Below are positions 44,754-54,189 of a DNA stretch of 64,000 bases, piece by piece (within the stretch, counting starts at the first letter, position 1; every line of letters starts with the position of its first letter). The stretch comes from Bradyrhizobium sp. Tv2a-2 (GTDB lineage: Bacteria > Pseudomonadota > Alphaproteobacteria > Rhizobiales > Xanthobacteraceae): the NCBI RefSeq assembly GCF_000472425.1, contig NZ_AXAI01000007.1, positions 199,464 to 263,463 on the forward strand, written 5' to 3'. The notes beneath the pieces were generated by a model that saw nothing but the letters and a program-made list of their open reading frames with translations, did no database searches and was not told the origin of the DNA. The translations under genes were made by a program, and so were the position numbers.

Positions 44754-45761
44754 GTGGCAGAGATGGCCGTTGAAACCGACGTGAACGACATGCTCGAAGC
44801 CGCCGGTCCTTATGACCGCGCGAAGGCGCTGTCCGCTTTCAGGCTGGGCGACGCCACCTTCTACTGGATCACGCGCCTGAGCGCGATCTCGGTGCTCTTG
44901 ATCCTCGGCGGCATCATCATCTCGCTGATCGTCGGCGCCTGGCCCGCAATGAAGCAATATGGCTTTGCCTTCCTGTGGACGCAGCGCTGGGCGCCGGAGG
45001 CCGATCCGCCCGTTCTCGGCGCGCTCGGGCCGATGTACGGCACGCTCGTCACCTCCTTCATCGCCATGCTGATCGCCATTCCGGTCGGGCTCGGCATCGC
45101 CATCTTCCTGACCGAGCTGTGCCCGCAATGGCTGCGCCGGCCGATCGGCATCGCGGTCGAGCTGCTCGCCGGCATTCCCTCGATCATCTACGGCATGTGG
45201 GGCTTCTTCGTGCTGGGGCCGTTCCTTGCCTACACGTTCCAGCCCATCATGATCCGCATCTTCGACGGCGTCCCGGTGCTCGGCGCGATTTTCGCCGGTC
45301 CGCCGTCCTACCTGTCGCTGTTCAACGCCGCGCTGATTCTGGCGATCATGGTGCTGCCCTTCATCACCGCGATCTCGGTCGACGTGTTCAAGACCGTGCC
45401 GCCAGTTTTGAAAGAGGCGGCCTACGGCGTCGGCTGCACCACCTGGGAAGTGGTCCGCAATGTCGTGATCCCCTATACCCGCGTCGGCGTGATCGGCGGC
45501 GTCATGCTGGCGCTGGGACGTGCGCTCGGGGAGACCATGGCCGTGACCTTCATCATCGGCAACTCGTTCCGCATCTCGTCCTCGATCTTTGCGCCGGGCA
45601 CCACCATCTCGGCCGCGATCGCCTCCGAATTCGCCGAGAGCGACGGTCTGCACCAGTCCAGCCTGATCCTGCTTGGCCTGCTGCTGTTCGTGCTCACCTT
45701 CTTCGTGCTGGCCGCGGCGCGGCTGATGCTCTTGCGTCTGGAAAAGAAGGCGGGGAAGTGA
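44754..45761 (+). CDS. pstC: phosphate ABC transporter permease PstC
   Basis: 335 residues from GTG 44754, chosen because AGGGGA ends 5 bases upstream; ATG 44763 is too far from it. About six helices, with PstC patterns [49 protein letters not shown] and [16 protein letters not shown]. It forms the phosphate channel with PstA. Confidence 0.94.
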   Translation: MAEMAVETDVNDMLEAAGPYDRAKALSAFRLGDATFYWITRLSAISVLLILGGIIISLIVGAWPAMKQYGFAFLWTQRWAPEADPPVLGALGPMYGTLVTSFIAMLIAIPVGLGIAIFLTELCPQWLRRPIGIAVELLAGIPSIIYGMWGFFVLGPFLAYTFQPIMIRIFDGVPVLGAIFAGPPSYLSLFNAALILAIMVLPFITAISVDVFKTVPPVLKEAAYGVGCTTWEVVRNVVIPYTRVGVIGGVMLALGRALGETMAVTFIIGNSFRISSSIFAPGTTISAAIASEFAESDGLHQSSLILLGLLLFVLTFFVLAAARLMLLRLEKKAGK

Positions 45762-45765
45762 CGCC

Positions 45766-46644
45766 ATGACTGACATGCCCGCAAACGACATGACCCAGGT
45801 CAACCCGATCTACGGCCGTCGCCGCAGGAAGGACATCGTGGTCCGCTGGCTTTGCGTCGGCGCCGCCGCGTTTGGCGTCACCTGGCTTGCGCTGATCCTG
45901 ATCACGCTGTTCTACAACGGCATCGCGGGGCTGAGCCTGCAGATGTTCACCGAGAGCACGCCGCCGCCGGGCTCGACCGAGGGCGGCCTGCTCAACGCGA
46001 TCGTCGGTTCCGTCATCATGACCGTCATCGGTGTCGGCATCGGCGCGCCGCTCGGCATGTTCGCGGGGACGTATCTGGCCGAATACGGCCGCCACGACCG
46101 CCTGACCTCGGTGATCCGCTTCATCAACGACATCCTGCTGAGCGCGCCCTCCATCATCATCGGCCTGTTCATCTATGGCGCGGTGGTGGTGCCGATGCGC
46201 GGGTTCTCGGCCATCGCGGGCTCGCTCGCGCTTGCCGTGATCGTCATTCCCGTGGTGCTGCGCACCACCGAGGACATGCTGCTGCTGGTGCCCAATCCCT
46301 TGCGCGAGGCGGCCAGTGCGCTCGGTCTGCCGCGCTCGCTGGTGATCAAGAGGATCGCCTACCGCGCGGCTCGCTCCGGCCTCATCACCGGCGTGCTGCT
46401 CGCCACCGCCCGCGTCGCCGGCGAGACCGCGCCGCTGCTGTTCACGGCGCTGTCGAACCAGTTCTTCAGCCTCGACCTCACCAAGACGATGGCCAACCTG
46501 CCGGTGACCATCAACAATTTCGTTCAGAGCCCGTACGCCTACTGGAAACAGCTGGCCTGGAGCGGCGCCCTGCTCATTACTTTGACCGTGCTCGCCCTCA
46601 ATATCGGGGCGCGCTACCTTGGCGCCGAGAGGAGCGCAAAATGA
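45766..46644 (+). CDS. pstA: phosphate ABC transporter permease PstA
   Basis: 292 residues, 4 bp after pstC, with a GGGGAAGTG ribosome-binding site. PstA features: [50 protein letters not shown] and [19 protein letters not shown]. It partners PstC in the membrane. The stop overlaps pstB by 4 bp. Confidence 0.95.
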   Translation: MTDMPANDMTQVNPIYGRRRRKDIVVRWLCVGAAAFGVTWLALILITLFYNGIAGLSLQMFTESTPPPGSTEGGLLNAIVGSVIMTVIGVGIGAPLGMFAGTYLAEYGRHDRLTSVIRFINDILLSAPSIIIGLFIYGAVVVPMRGFSAIAGSLALAVIVIPVVLRTTEDMLLLVPNPLREAASALGLPRSLVIKRIAYRAARSGLITGVLLATARVAGETAPLLFTALSNQFFSLDLTKTMANLPVTINNFVQSPYAYWKQLAWSGALLITLTVLALNIGARYLGAERSAK

Positions 46645-47453
46645 ACGAGCTTTCAGTATCAGTCTCGCCTTCGAGCTCTGCCACGCATCTGCCCGAAGCG
46701 CCAGCGAAGGTCACTGCGCGCAATCTCAATTTCTATTATGGCGAACACCATGCACTCAGGAACATCAACCTGACGCTCGGCACCAACCGGGTCACCGCCT
46801 TCATCGGCCCGTCCGGCTGCGGCAAGTCGACATTGTTGCGCATCTTCAACCGCATGTACGACCTCTATCCGGGCCAGCGCGCGGTCGGCGAATTGAAGCT
46901 CGACAACACCAACATCCTCGACCCCAAGCTCGATCTCAACCTCCTGCGCGCCCGGGTCGGCATGGTGTTCCAGAAGCCGACGCCGTTCCCGATGACCATC
47001 TACGAGAACATCGCCTTCGGCATCCGCCTCTATGAGAGGATTCCGAAGTCGGAGATGGACGGCCGCGTCGAGAGGGCGTTGCGCGGCGGCGCGCTGTGGA
47101 ACGAGGTCAAGGACAAGCTGAATGCGTCGGGCCTCTCGCTCTCCGGCGGTCAGCAGCAGCGGCTCTGCATCGCGCGGACGGTCGCGGTGCGGCCCGAGGT
47201 GATCCTGTTCGACGAGCCCTGCTCGGCGCTCGATCCGATCTCGACCGCGAAAGTCGAGGAGCTGATCCAGGAGCTGTCCGAGAACTACACCATCGCCATC
47301 GTCACCCATAACATGCAGCAGGCCGCGCGCGTCTCCGACAAGACTGCGTTCATGTATCTCGGCGAGCTGATCGAGTTCGACGACACCAGCAAGATCTTCA
47401 CCTCGCCTGGCGATCGCCGCACCCAGGACTACATCACCGGCCGGTTCGGCTGA
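46641..47453 (+). CDS. pstB: phosphate ABC transporter ATP-binding protein PstB
   Basis: 270 residues from ATG 46641, with GAGAGGAG upstream. Walker [10 protein letters not shown], signature [16 protein letters not shown] and Walker [28 protein letters not shown] and [18 protein letters not shown] are PstB-specific. It drives phosphate uptake and, with PhoU, reports transport status to PhoR. Confidence 0.97.
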   Translation: MNELSVSVSPSSSATHLPEAPAKVTARNLNFYYGEHHALRNINLTLGTNRVTAFIGPSGCGKSTLLRIFNRMYDLYPGQRAVGELKLDNTNILDPKLDLNLLRARVGMVFQKPTPFPMTIYENIAFGIRLYERIPKSEMDGRVERALRGGALWNEVKDKLNASGLSLSGGQQQRLCIARTVAVRPEVILFDEPCSALDPISTAKVEELIQELSENYTIAIVTHNMQQAARVSDKTAFMYLGELIEFDDTSKIFTSPGDRRTQDYITGRFG

Positions 47454-47464
47454 GGAGAAAGAGA

Positions 47465-48181
47465 ATGGCTTCCGAACACACCGCCAAGGCCTTCGACAGC
47501 GACCTGCAGGAGCTCACCCGGCTGGTCGCGGAGATGGGTGGTCTTGCCGAGCGCATGATCGTCGAATCCGTCGACGCGCTGGTTCGCCACGATGTCGCGC
47601 TCGGCCAGCGCGTGGTCGCCGCCGACCTCGAGATCGACAACATGCAGCACTCCATCGAGGAGCGGGCGGTCTTGACCATCGCTCGCCGCCAGCCGATGGC
47701 GATCGACCTGCGCGAGATCGTCGGCGCCATGCGCGTGGCGATCGATCTCGAGCGGATCGGCGACCTCGCCAAGAACATGGGCAAGCGGGTCGCTGCGCTG
47801 GAGAGCGATTTCCATCCCTTGAAGCTGATCCGCGGCCTCGAGCACATGACGGATCTGGTGCAGCAGCAGGTCAAGACCGTGCTCGACGCCTATGCCGCGC
47901 ACGATTTGCCGGCGGCGATGACGGTGTGGAAGGGCGACGAGGAGGTCGACGCCATCTGTACTTCGCTGTTCCGCGAGCTGCTCACCTACATGATGGAAGA
48001 CCCGCGCAACATCTCGTTCTGCATTCACCTGATGTTCTGCGCCAAGAACATCGAGCGGATCGGCGACCACGCGACCAACATCGCGGAAACCGTGTTCTAC
48101 ATGATCGAGGGACAGCAGATTCAGGACAAGCGCCCGAAGGGCGACATGACGACGTTCGCCACGACCGTTCCGGGCAACTAG
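47465..48181 (+). CDS. phoU: phosphate signalling complex protein PhoU
   Basis: 238 residues made of two PhoU three-helix repeats. The metal-cluster motif ExxxDxxxD-like segments are visible in both halves: MRVAIDLERIGDLAKNMGKR in the first, and FCAKNIERIGDHATNIAETVFYMIEG in the second. It acts as the negative link between PstB and PhoR. It follows pstB after 11 bp. Confidence 0.95.
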   Translation: MASEHTAKAFDSDLQELTRLVAEMGGLAERMIVESVDALVRHDVALGQRVVAADLEIDNMQHSIEERAVLTIARRQPMAIDLREIVGAMRVAIDLERIGDLAKNMGKRVAALESDFHPLKLIRGLEHMTDLVQQQVKTVLDAYAAHDLPAAMTVWKGDEEVDAICTSLFRELLTYMMEDPRNISFCIHLMFCAKNIERIGDHATNIAETVFYMIEGQQIQDKRPKGDMTTFATTVPGN

Positions 48182-48236
48182 AGGTTGATCGGCAAGGTCG
48201 CCGATCGGTCTTGAGCATTATGGAGAAGAGAAAGTC

Positions 48237-48941
48237 ATGAGCGCGCGGATTCTGGTGGTGGAAGACGAAGAAGCGTTGACCACGCTGTTGCGCTACAACC
48301 TCGAGGCTGAAGGCTACGAGGTGGAGACGGTCGCGCGCGGCGATGATGCCGATACACGGCTGAAGGAGCGGGTGCCCGATCTGATCGTGCTGGACTGGAT
48401 GCTGCCGGGCCTGTCCGGCATCGAGCTGTGCCGGCGCTTGCGCACCAGGCCCGATACCAAGCAGCTCCCCATCATCATGCTGACCGCGCGCGGCGAGGAG
48501 AGCGAGCGGGTGCGGGGATTGGCGACCGGCGCCGACGACTACATCGTCAAGCCGTTCTCGGTGCCCGAATTGCTCGCGCGCGTGAAGGGCCTGTTGCGGC
48601 GCGCGAGCCCCGAGCGGCTCGCCACCGTGCTCGCCTATGGCGACATCGAGCTCGACCGCGAAAAGCGCCGCGTTGCGCGTTCGGGCCGTCCGATCGATCT
48701 CGGCCCCACCGAATATCGCCTGCTCGAGTTTTTCCTGGAGCATCCGGGCCGCGTATTCTCGCGCGAGCAACTGCTCGACAGCGTCTGGGGCCGCGACATC
48801 TATATCGACGAGCGCACCGTCGACGTCCACATCGGCCGCTTGCGCAAGCTGCTCAACCCCGGCCGTGAGCAGGACCCGATCCGCACCGTTCGCGGCGCCG
48901 GCTACGCGCTGGATGACCGTTTTGCGAAGGCGGAGCCGTAA
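48237..48941 (+). CDS. phoB: phosphate regulon response regulator PhoB
   Basis: 234 residues. The receiver domain has the acidic pair E9/D10, phospho-acceptor D53 (LIVLDWMLPG) and the conserved Lys in DYIVKPFS. The C-terminal winged helix of the OmpR type includes GRVFSREQLLDSVWGRDIYIDERTVDVHIGRLRKLL. It is activated by PhoR and binds the Pho box at 43493-43521. The last gene of the cluster. Confidence 0.95.
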   Translation: MSARILVVEDEEALTTLLRYNLEAEGYEVETVARGDDADTRLKERVPDLIVLDWMLPGLSGIELCRRLRTRPDTKQLPIIMLTARGEESERVRGLATGADDYIVKPFSVPELLARVKGLLRRASPERLATVLAYGDIELDREKRRVARSGRPIDLGPTEYRLLEFFLEHPGRVFSREQLLDSVWGRDIYIDERTVDVHIGRLRKLLNPGREQDPIRTVRGAGYALDDRFAKAEP

Positions 48942-48984
48942 GGCGGCTCGCGGTTTTCGCGGCGGCAGGCCACGTTTGCGGTTT

Positions 48985-49006
48985 CGTCCCGGCTTTCGCC
49001 GGGACG
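48985..49006. terminator. hairpin between convergent phoB and gcrA
   Basis: CGTCCCGGC-TTTC-GCCGGGACG is a perfect 9-bp stem in the 87-bp convergent gap. It is of the same repeat type as 36703-36728. Confidence 0.6.
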
Positions 49007-49028
49007 ACCACGAGATGTCGTAGCGCCC

Positions 49029-49538
49029 TTACCGCGTCGTCTTCGCCTGCTGCCGCCTGCGGTCGCCGGCCGGCTGATAGGCGATGCGCGAGTGCTGCAC
49101 GCAATAGGGCAGACCTGTGAGCGCCTTGCCGCCGCAAAAGAAGAAGTCCGGACTTGCGGGATCGCCGACGGGCCAATGACAGGTGGCTTCGCTCAACTCG
49201 AGCAGCGACAGCCGCTGGCTCATCGGAACGACATTGTCATAGGCGATCGGATCGGGCTCGATCTCGACCTCGAAGGCATGGGCCAGCGCCGTGTTGCCGC
49301 GCGACACCGGGCGCGACACCCGCATCATATGCTGTGCGGGGCGCGGCTTGCGCTGGCGGGGCGCGGTCGCCGCGGGGCTCTTGGCGCGACCCGACAGCCC
49401 CAGCCGGTGCACCTTGCCGATCACCGCGTTGCGCGTGACATTGCCGAGCTCCGCAGCGATCTGGCTGGCCGACAGGCCGGACTCCCAGAGCTTCTTGAGC
49501 TGTTCGACGCGCTCGTCTGACCAGGTCAATACCGTCAT
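49029..49538 (-). CDS. gcrA: cell-cycle transcriptional regulator GcrA
   Basis: 169 residues from ATG 49538, with GGAGGA 8 bases upstream. The N-terminal HTH MTVLTWSDERVEQLKKLWESGLSASQIAAELGNVTRNAVIGKVHRLGL is the signature of GcrA. The basic linker (AKSPAATAPRQRKPRP) and the C-terminal sigma-70-contacting part with CxW and CxxH-like elements (SEATCHWPVGDP, FCGGKALTGLPYCVQHSRIAY) are complete. It co-activates methylation-dependent cell-cycle promoters with sigma-70 and CcrM in alphaproteobacteria. Confidence 0.95.
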   Translation of the reverse strand: MTVLTWSDERVEQLKKLWESGLSASQIAAELGNVTRNAVIGKVHRLGLSGRAKSPAATAPRQRKPRPAQHMMRVSRPVSRGNTALAHAFEVEIEPDPIAYDNVVPMSQRLSLLELSEATCHWPVGDPASPDFFFCGGKALTGLPYCVQHSRIAYQPAGDRRRQQAKTTR

Positions 49539-49891
49539 CGACTCTATCCTCCGCCTCGCGCCGGCCCGCCGTTCAGGCTGCGCTGCGATGCCCAATCTCA
49601 AAAACCCTTGCGGTCAGAATCCCTTAAGGCTCGCCGGGAGCGATTTGCTCGCCCGGACGTGTACGCCAACCAACCAGACCTAAGGGATCAAAACTGCCGC
49701 ACGAGATGTCGTATCCGACAAAAAAGACGCTACAATATGCCGTGACTCCGGCGCAAGAGTCCGCAGAGGCCTTCCACATGTTCCGCACAGCGCGCAATGT
49801 TCATAAACCCCTACGCAATGCGGGATTCCCGTTACGTCCCACCGGTATCGTACGGGCTGGTTTTGCCTTGAAATCGCGGTCCGAGGGCATG

Positions 49892-49919
49892 TTGACACGC
49901 CTTCCCGCCCGCTTAGAAT
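49892..49919 (+). promoter_or_regulatory. sigma-70-type promoter upstream of argD
   Basis: TTGACA (49892-49897) and TAGAAT (49914-49919) are separated by 16 bases. Transcription would start near 49926, about 140 bp before argD, at the foot of the hairpin at 49926-49959. Confidence 0.6.
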
Positions 49920-49925
49920 GGGCTC

Positions 49926-49959
49926 ACGTGCCGCCCTGAAAAGGCGGCACGTTTGTTTT
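49926..49959 (+). terminator. intrinsic-terminator-like hairpin in the argD leader
   Basis: ACGTGCCGCC and GGCGGCACGT form a perfect 10-bp GC-rich stem with a CTGAAAA loop, followed at once by TTGTTTT. This is the best intrinsic-terminator shape in the window on the plus strand. It would end RNA entering from upstream or attenuate argDF expression. Confidence 0.7.
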
Positions 49960-50065
49960 CCGGTTCGGGTCGTTGATGCGACCATCTGTTAGCGCGCATC
50001 GCCGCCGGTCCCACTCCTTCACTGAACGCAAATTTGAACGCTATTTGATCGCCAGAGTGACCGTC

Positions 50066-51277
50066 ATGACCAACAGCGCCGCGTCGCACCTGCTTCCCGT
50101 TTTCGCCAGGGTCGATCTCGCCTTCGAGCGCGGCGAGGGCGCGTGGCTGATCTCGACCAATGGTGAGCGTTTTCTCGACTTCACCTCCGGCGTTGCGGTG
50201 AATGCGCTGGGCCATGCCCATCCGCACCTGGTCCAGGCGTTGCAGGAGCAGGCTACAAAACTCTGGCACATGTCGAACCTGTTCAAGAGCCCCGACGGCG
50301 AGAAGCTTGCCGCGCGGCTCTGCGAGCAGAGCTTTGCCGACTTCGTGTTCTTCTGCAATTCCGGTGCGGAGGCGATGGAAGGCGTGATCAAGGTCACGCG
50401 CAAGCATCATGCCGCCAAGGGCCATCCCGAGCGCTATCGCATCATCACCTTCGAAGGCGCCTTCCACGGCCGCACGCTGGCGACGCTCGCCGCGACCGGC
50501 TCCGCCAAATATCTCGAAGGCTTTGGCCCGCCGATGGACGGCTTTGATCAAGTGCCGCATGGCGACATCGAAGCGGTGAAGAAGGCGATCGGGCCGCACA
50601 CCGCGGGCATCCTGATCGAGCCGGTGCAGGGCGAGGGCGGCGTGCGCACGGCGCCGCCGGCTTTCTTCAAGGCGTTGCGCCAGCTCTGCGACGAGCGCGG
50701 CCTGTTGCTCGCCTTCGACGAGGTGCAGACCGGCATGGGCCGCACCGGCGAGCTGTTTGCCTACAAGCGCCTCGGCGTCACGCCCGACGTGATGTCGCTG
50801 GCGAAAGCGCTCGGCGGCGGTTTCCCGATCGGCGCGGTGCTCGCGACCGCGGATGCTGCGGCCGGCATGACGCCGGGCTCGCACGGCTCGACCTTCGGCG
50901 GCAATCCGCTCGCGATCGCGGCCGCCACCGCCGTGCTCGACGTCATGCTCAAGCCCGGCTTCTTCGACCATGTGCAGAAGATGTCGCTGCTGTTGAAGCA
51001 GAAGCTCGCCTCCGCGGTCGATCGCCACCCAAGTGTGATCTCCGAAGTGCGCGGCGAGGGACTCCTGATCGGCGTCAAGGCGGTGGTGCCATCGGCGGAT
51101 CTCGTGGCCGCGCTGCGGACGGAGAAGCTGCTCACGGTCGGCGCCGGCGACAACGTGGTGCGGTTCCTCGCGCCTCTGATCGTCAACGAGGCCGAGCTCG
51201 ATCAGTCGGTCGCGATGCTCGAGCGCGCCTGCGTCGCGCTGGAGGCCAATTCTGCCAAACGGACGGCAGGCCTATGA
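50066..51277 (+). CDS. argD: acetylornithine transaminase
   Basis: 403 residues from ATG 50066; the frame is open 31 codons further upstream but only this start gives the family length. Class III aminotransferase with [49 protein letters not shown] and the PLP lysine in [14 protein letters not shown]. It makes N-acetylornithine in arginine synthesis. The stop overlaps argF by 4 bp. Confidence 0.94.
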   Translation: MTNSAASHLLPVFARVDLAFERGEGAWLISTNGERFLDFTSGVAVNALGHAHPHLVQALQEQATKLWHMSNLFKSPDGEKLAARLCEQSFADFVFFCNSGAEAMEGVIKVTRKHHAAKGHPERYRIITFEGAFHGRTLATLAATGSAKYLEGFGPPMDGFDQVPHGDIEAVKKAIGPHTAGILIEPVQGEGGVRTAPPAFFKALRQLCDERGLLLAFDEVQTGMGRTGELFAYKRLGVTPDVMSLAKALGGGFPIGAVLATADAAAGMTPGSHGSTFGGNPLAIAAATAVLDVMLKPGFFDHVQKMSLLLKQKLASAVDRHPSVISEVRGEGLLIGVKAVVPSADLVAALRTEKLLTVGAGDNVVRFLAPLIVNEAELDQSVAMLERACVALEANSAKRTAGL

Positions 51278-52206
51278 GCAAGCCGCGGCACTTCCTGGAT
51301 ATCAACAGCGTTCCGCTTTCCGATCTGCGGAGCATCCTGGCCGCCAGCAACGCCATGAAGGCGAAGCTGAAGGCGCAGGAAAGGGATAGCGAGTCGGCGA
51401 AGAAGCCGCTCGAGGGCAAGGCACTCGCTATGATCTTCGAGCGGCCCTCGACCCGCACCCGCGTCTCCTTCGATGTCGGCATGCGCCAGCTCGGCGGCGA
51501 GGCCATCATGCTGACGGGCGCGGAAATGCAGCTCGGCCGTGGCGAGACCATCGCCGACACCGCGCGAGTGCTGTCGCGCTATGTCGACGCCATCATGATC
51601 CGCATTCTCAATCATGATGCGCTGCTCGAGCTTGCCGCGCATGCGACCGTGCCTGTCATCAACGGGCTGACGCGGCGCTCGCATCCCTGCCAGGTGATGG
51701 CCGATCTGATGACCTTCGAGGAGCATCGCGGGCCGATCGCCGGCAAGACCGTGGCCTGGACCGGCGACGACAACAATGTGCTGGCTTCCTGGGCGCACGC
51801 GGCCGAGCGTTTCAAGTTCAAGCTCAACGTCGCGACTCCGCCGGAGCTCGCGCCTCAAAAGCTGATGCGCGATTTCATCAAGGCGACCAATGCGTCGATC
51901 GTGCTCGGCAACGATCCGGAGGTGGCTGTGCGCGGCGCCGACTGCGTCGTCACCGACACCTGGGTGTCGATGGGTGACAAGGACGGCGAGCATCGCCACA
52001 ATCTGCTCAAACCCTACCAGGTCAACGCCAAGCTGATGTCGCTGGCCAAGCCGGATGCGATCTTCATGCATTGCCTGCCCGCCCATCGCGGCGAGGAAGT
52101 CACCGACGAGGTGATCGACGGTCCGCAATCGGTTGTGTTCGACGAAGCCGAAAACCGCCTCCACGCGCAGAAGGGCATTCTGGCCTGGTGCTTCGACGCG
52201 GTGTAG
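51274..52206 (+). CDS. argF: ornithine carbamoyltransferase
   Basis: 310 residues. Carbamoyl-phosphate motif [19 protein letters not shown], ornithine-binding and domain-closure motifs [21 protein letters not shown] and [12 protein letters not shown]. It converts ornithine to citrulline. It is translationally coupled to argD (ATGA). Confidence 0.96.
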   Translation: MSKPRHFLDINSVPLSDLRSILAASNAMKAKLKAQERDSESAKKPLEGKALAMIFERPSTRTRVSFDVGMRQLGGEAIMLTGAEMQLGRGETIADTARVLSRYVDAIMIRILNHDALLELAAHATVPVINGLTRRSHPCQVMADLMTFEEHRGPIAGKTVAWTGDDNNVLASWAHAAERFKFKLNVATPPELAPQKLMRDFIKATNASIVLGNDPEVAVRGADCVVTDTWVSMGDKDGEHRHNLLKPYQVNAKLMSLAKPDAIFMHCLPAHRGEEVTDEVIDGPQSVVFDEAENRLHAQKGILAWCFDAV

Positions 52207-52502
52207 CGCGGAACAGATGCTGTCGTCTCGGCGAAGCCCGGGACCCACAACCACAGGCAGTCGTTTTGGGGTAGAGAAATCAGCCCCATCATTGCGAGCG
52301 AAGCGAAGCAATCCGGAAATGTCTCCACGGAGATGTCTGGATGGCTTCGTCACTACGCTGCTCGCAATGACGCGGGGAGGCTACTCGATGAACAACACAA
52401 GCCTGTGGTTATGGGTCCTGGCCTTCGCCAGGACGACGACAAGCAGGGTCTCGACAGTCGCCCCCCTTTCACTTCCCGCGTTCCGACCCCATGTAAGCCG
52501 CC
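52207..52502. repeat. repeat-filled gap between argF and hslO
   Basis: It contains a TCATTGCGAG-family palindrome (52289-52370; copy 2 of the element at 27159-27249, with diverged middle). On either side are the related pieces GGGACCCACAACCACAGGC (from about 52240) and the complementary CCTGTGGTTATGGGTCC (from about 52405), then TCCTGGC-CTTC-GCCAGGA. No gene is supported. Confidence 0.75.
52289..52370. repeat. palindromic intergenic repeat, TCATTGCGAG family, copy 2
   Basis: TCATTGCGAGC (52289-52299) and GCTCGCAATGA (52360-52370) are perfect arms around a diverged middle that keeps GAAGCAATCC. It is related to 27159-27249. Confidence 0.8.
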
Positions 52503-53513
52503 ATGACCGCTCCATCCCCCGACATCAAGATCACCGAAAGCCCGATCCGGGCCCCGTCGTCCGTTCCGGTCGATGATGCCGTGCTGCCCTTCGAGGTGGA
52601 CGCGCTCGATTTGCGCGGGCGGCTGACCAGGCTCGGGCCCGCGCTCGACGACATCCTGACCAGGCACGATTATCCCGCGCCGGTCGGCAAGCTGCTGGGC
52701 GAAGCGATCGTGCTCACCACGCTGCTCGGTTCGTCCCTGAAATTCGACGGCCGTTTCATCCTGCAGACCCAGACCGACGGCCCGGTGTCGTTCATGGTGG
52801 TCGACTTTCAGGCGCCGGACCGCCTGCGTGCCTATGCGCGCTTCGATGCGAGCAGGCTCACGCAGGCCAAGGACTCGGCGGCGCTGCTCGGCAAGGGCCA
52901 TCTTGCCATGACCATCGACCAGGGGCCGGACATGAGCCGTTACCAGGGGCTGGTCGCACTGCATGGCGGCGGCCTGGAAGAGGCCGCGCATGAGTATTTC
53001 CTGCGCTCCGAGCAGATCCCGACCCGCGTGCGGCTTGCGGTCGGCGAGGAGTGGCGCGGCGGCGACGGCGGCAAGCGTCACTGGCGTGCCGGCGGCCTGC
53101 TGATGCAGTTCCTGCCCAAGGCGCCGGAGCGCGCGCGGCAGGCCGATCTGCATCATGGCGATGCGCCCGAAGGCACGGCGGTGCACGAGGTCAAGGAAGA
53201 CGACGCCTGGGTCGAGGGCCAGTCCTTGCTCGCGACCGTCGAGGACATCGAGCTGATCGATCCGGATCTCTCCGGCGAGCGGCTGTTGTACCGCCTGTTC
53301 CACGAGCGCGGCGTGCGCGTCTTCGCCCCGCTGAAGTTGCAGGCAAAATGCTCGTGCTCGCGCGAGGCCGTCGCGGCGATGCTGAAAAGTTTTGAGGCCA
53401 AGGACCGCGCCGAGATGGTGCAAGACGGCAAGGTGGTCGTCACCTGCGAATTCTGCAGCTCGGTCTATCATTTCACGCCGCATGAAGCGGGCGTTGAAGA
53501 GAGCGCGGTATAA
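52503..53513 (+). CDS. hslO: Hsp33 family redox-regulated chaperone
   Basis: 336 residues. The zinc/redox centre is complete: C283-x-C285 (KCSCSR) and C315-x2-C318 (TCEFCSS). The body shows LGEAIVLTTLLGSSLKFDGRFILQTQTDGPV and MTIDQGPDMSRYQGLVAL. Oxidation of the cysteines releases zinc and turns on holdase activity during oxidative and heat stress. An N-terminal extension of about 25 residues precedes the conserved fold. A hairpin follows at 53557-53578. Confidence 0.94.
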   Translation: MTAPSPDIKITESPIRAPSSVPVDDAVLPFEVDALDLRGRLTRLGPALDDILTRHDYPAPVGKLLGEAIVLTTLLGSSLKFDGRFILQTQTDGPVSFMVVDFQAPDRLRAYARFDASRLTQAKDSAALLGKGHLAMTIDQGPDMSRYQGLVALHGGGLEEAAHEYFLRSEQIPTRVRLAVGEEWRGGDGGKRHWRAGGLLMQFLPKAPERARQADLHHGDAPEGTAVHEVKEDDAWVEGQSLLATVEDIELIDPDLSGERLLYRLFHERGVRVFAPLKLQAKCSCSREAVAAMLKSFEAKDRAEMVQDGKVVVTCEFCSSVYHFTPHEAGVEESAV

Positions 53514-53556
53514 GACCGCCGCAATTTGTCAGCATGACGTGGCGCGCGTTATTGTG

Positions 53557-53578
53557 CCCTCTCCCGCAAGGGGGAGGG
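53557..53578 (+). terminator. hairpin downstream of hslO
   Basis: CCCTCTCCC-GCAA-GGGGGAGGG is a 9-bp stem with one G-U pair and a GNRA tetraloop, 44 bp after the hslO stop. There is no U-run. Confidence 0.55.
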
Positions 53579-53676
53579 TGTAGCGCCGGTGCGGCGCGTG
53601 ACGTCATTGCTCCCGACATCAACTGATGTGCCCGGCGGGTGCCGGCCGCAAAACCTTGTCAATCCTCGCCGTCGAA

Positions 53677-53700
53677 AATATTTCTGTTTTTCGAAATATT
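53677..53700. promoter_or_regulatory. AT-rich dyad, unknown role
   Basis: AATATTTC-TGTTTTTC-GAAATATT has perfect 8-bp arms in otherwise GC-rich DNA. It could be an operator or a weak terminator. Confidence 0.4.
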
Positions 53701-54189
53701 GAATCGGTCGTATGGTTCGCGCATCCCGCCTCGTTTGCAGAGCAACTGTTCTGAAGTAGCCTGGTGATCGGTCGGCCTCAAGGCTGGCGCAGCGCGCCAC
53801 CGCCTTCGGCGGCTTGCGGCCTTGACTCCGTCCGCGCCCCAGTCTGTTGGCTGTCCAAGCGCTCGGGCGAAACGCGTCGCGAGAATATAGAGTCGCGAGA
53901 ACATAGAGGCGTGTCAGCAGCCGTGCCGCGGCGCATCCTTCGAGACGGCACTTTGCATCGCCGGGAGAACCACGAAGGTCCCGCCGCGCGCCAAGTTCTG
54001 ATCAGATCGCGTGGCTGTTTGAGAATTGAATCGGAAAGCCCCGACACCGTCGTCCCGGCGCAAGCCGGGGACCCACAACCCAGGCAGGTGCTTTGCGAAG
54101 AACGACAGCCGGCGTGCGTCGCAGATAGACTCAGCGGATGGCCGATACGTCGTGCTGATGAAGGCGACGGCCCGCTTTCGCCGCCGGCC

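Larger units (their letters stand above)
49539..50065. other. 527-bp region between divergent gcrA and argD
   Basis: No supported gene. The gcrA promoter should lie in the left part. The right part holds a sigma-70-type promoter (49892-49919) and an intrinsic-terminator-like hairpin (49926-49959). A 77-codon frame at 49706-49939 overlaps both and lacks a ribosome-binding site. A small RNA ending at 49959 is possible. Confidence 0.5.
53514..54189. other. 676-bp intergenic region after hslO
   Basis: No convincing gene. Features: the CCCTCTCCC-GCAA-GGGGGAGGG hairpin (53557-53578), an AT-rich dyad AATATTTC/GAAATATT (53677-53700), the nearby GTATGGTTCGCGCATCCCG, and a GTCCCGGC-GCAA-GCCGGGGAC dispersed repeat at 54052-54070. 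Reading frames here (for example minus 53659-53904) look non-coding. The middle resembles sequence I associate with multi-copy Bradyrhizobium intergenic DNA. Confidence 0.5.

Noticed and set aside
49706-49939. 77-codon plus-strand frame upstream of argD
   Set aside because: It overlaps the argD promoter and ends inside the terminator-like hairpin. There is no credible Shine-Dalgarno.
53659-53904. 81-codon minus-strand frame in the region after hslO
   Set aside because: It crosses the AT-rich dyad and has basic, low-complexity composition. Probably not translated.
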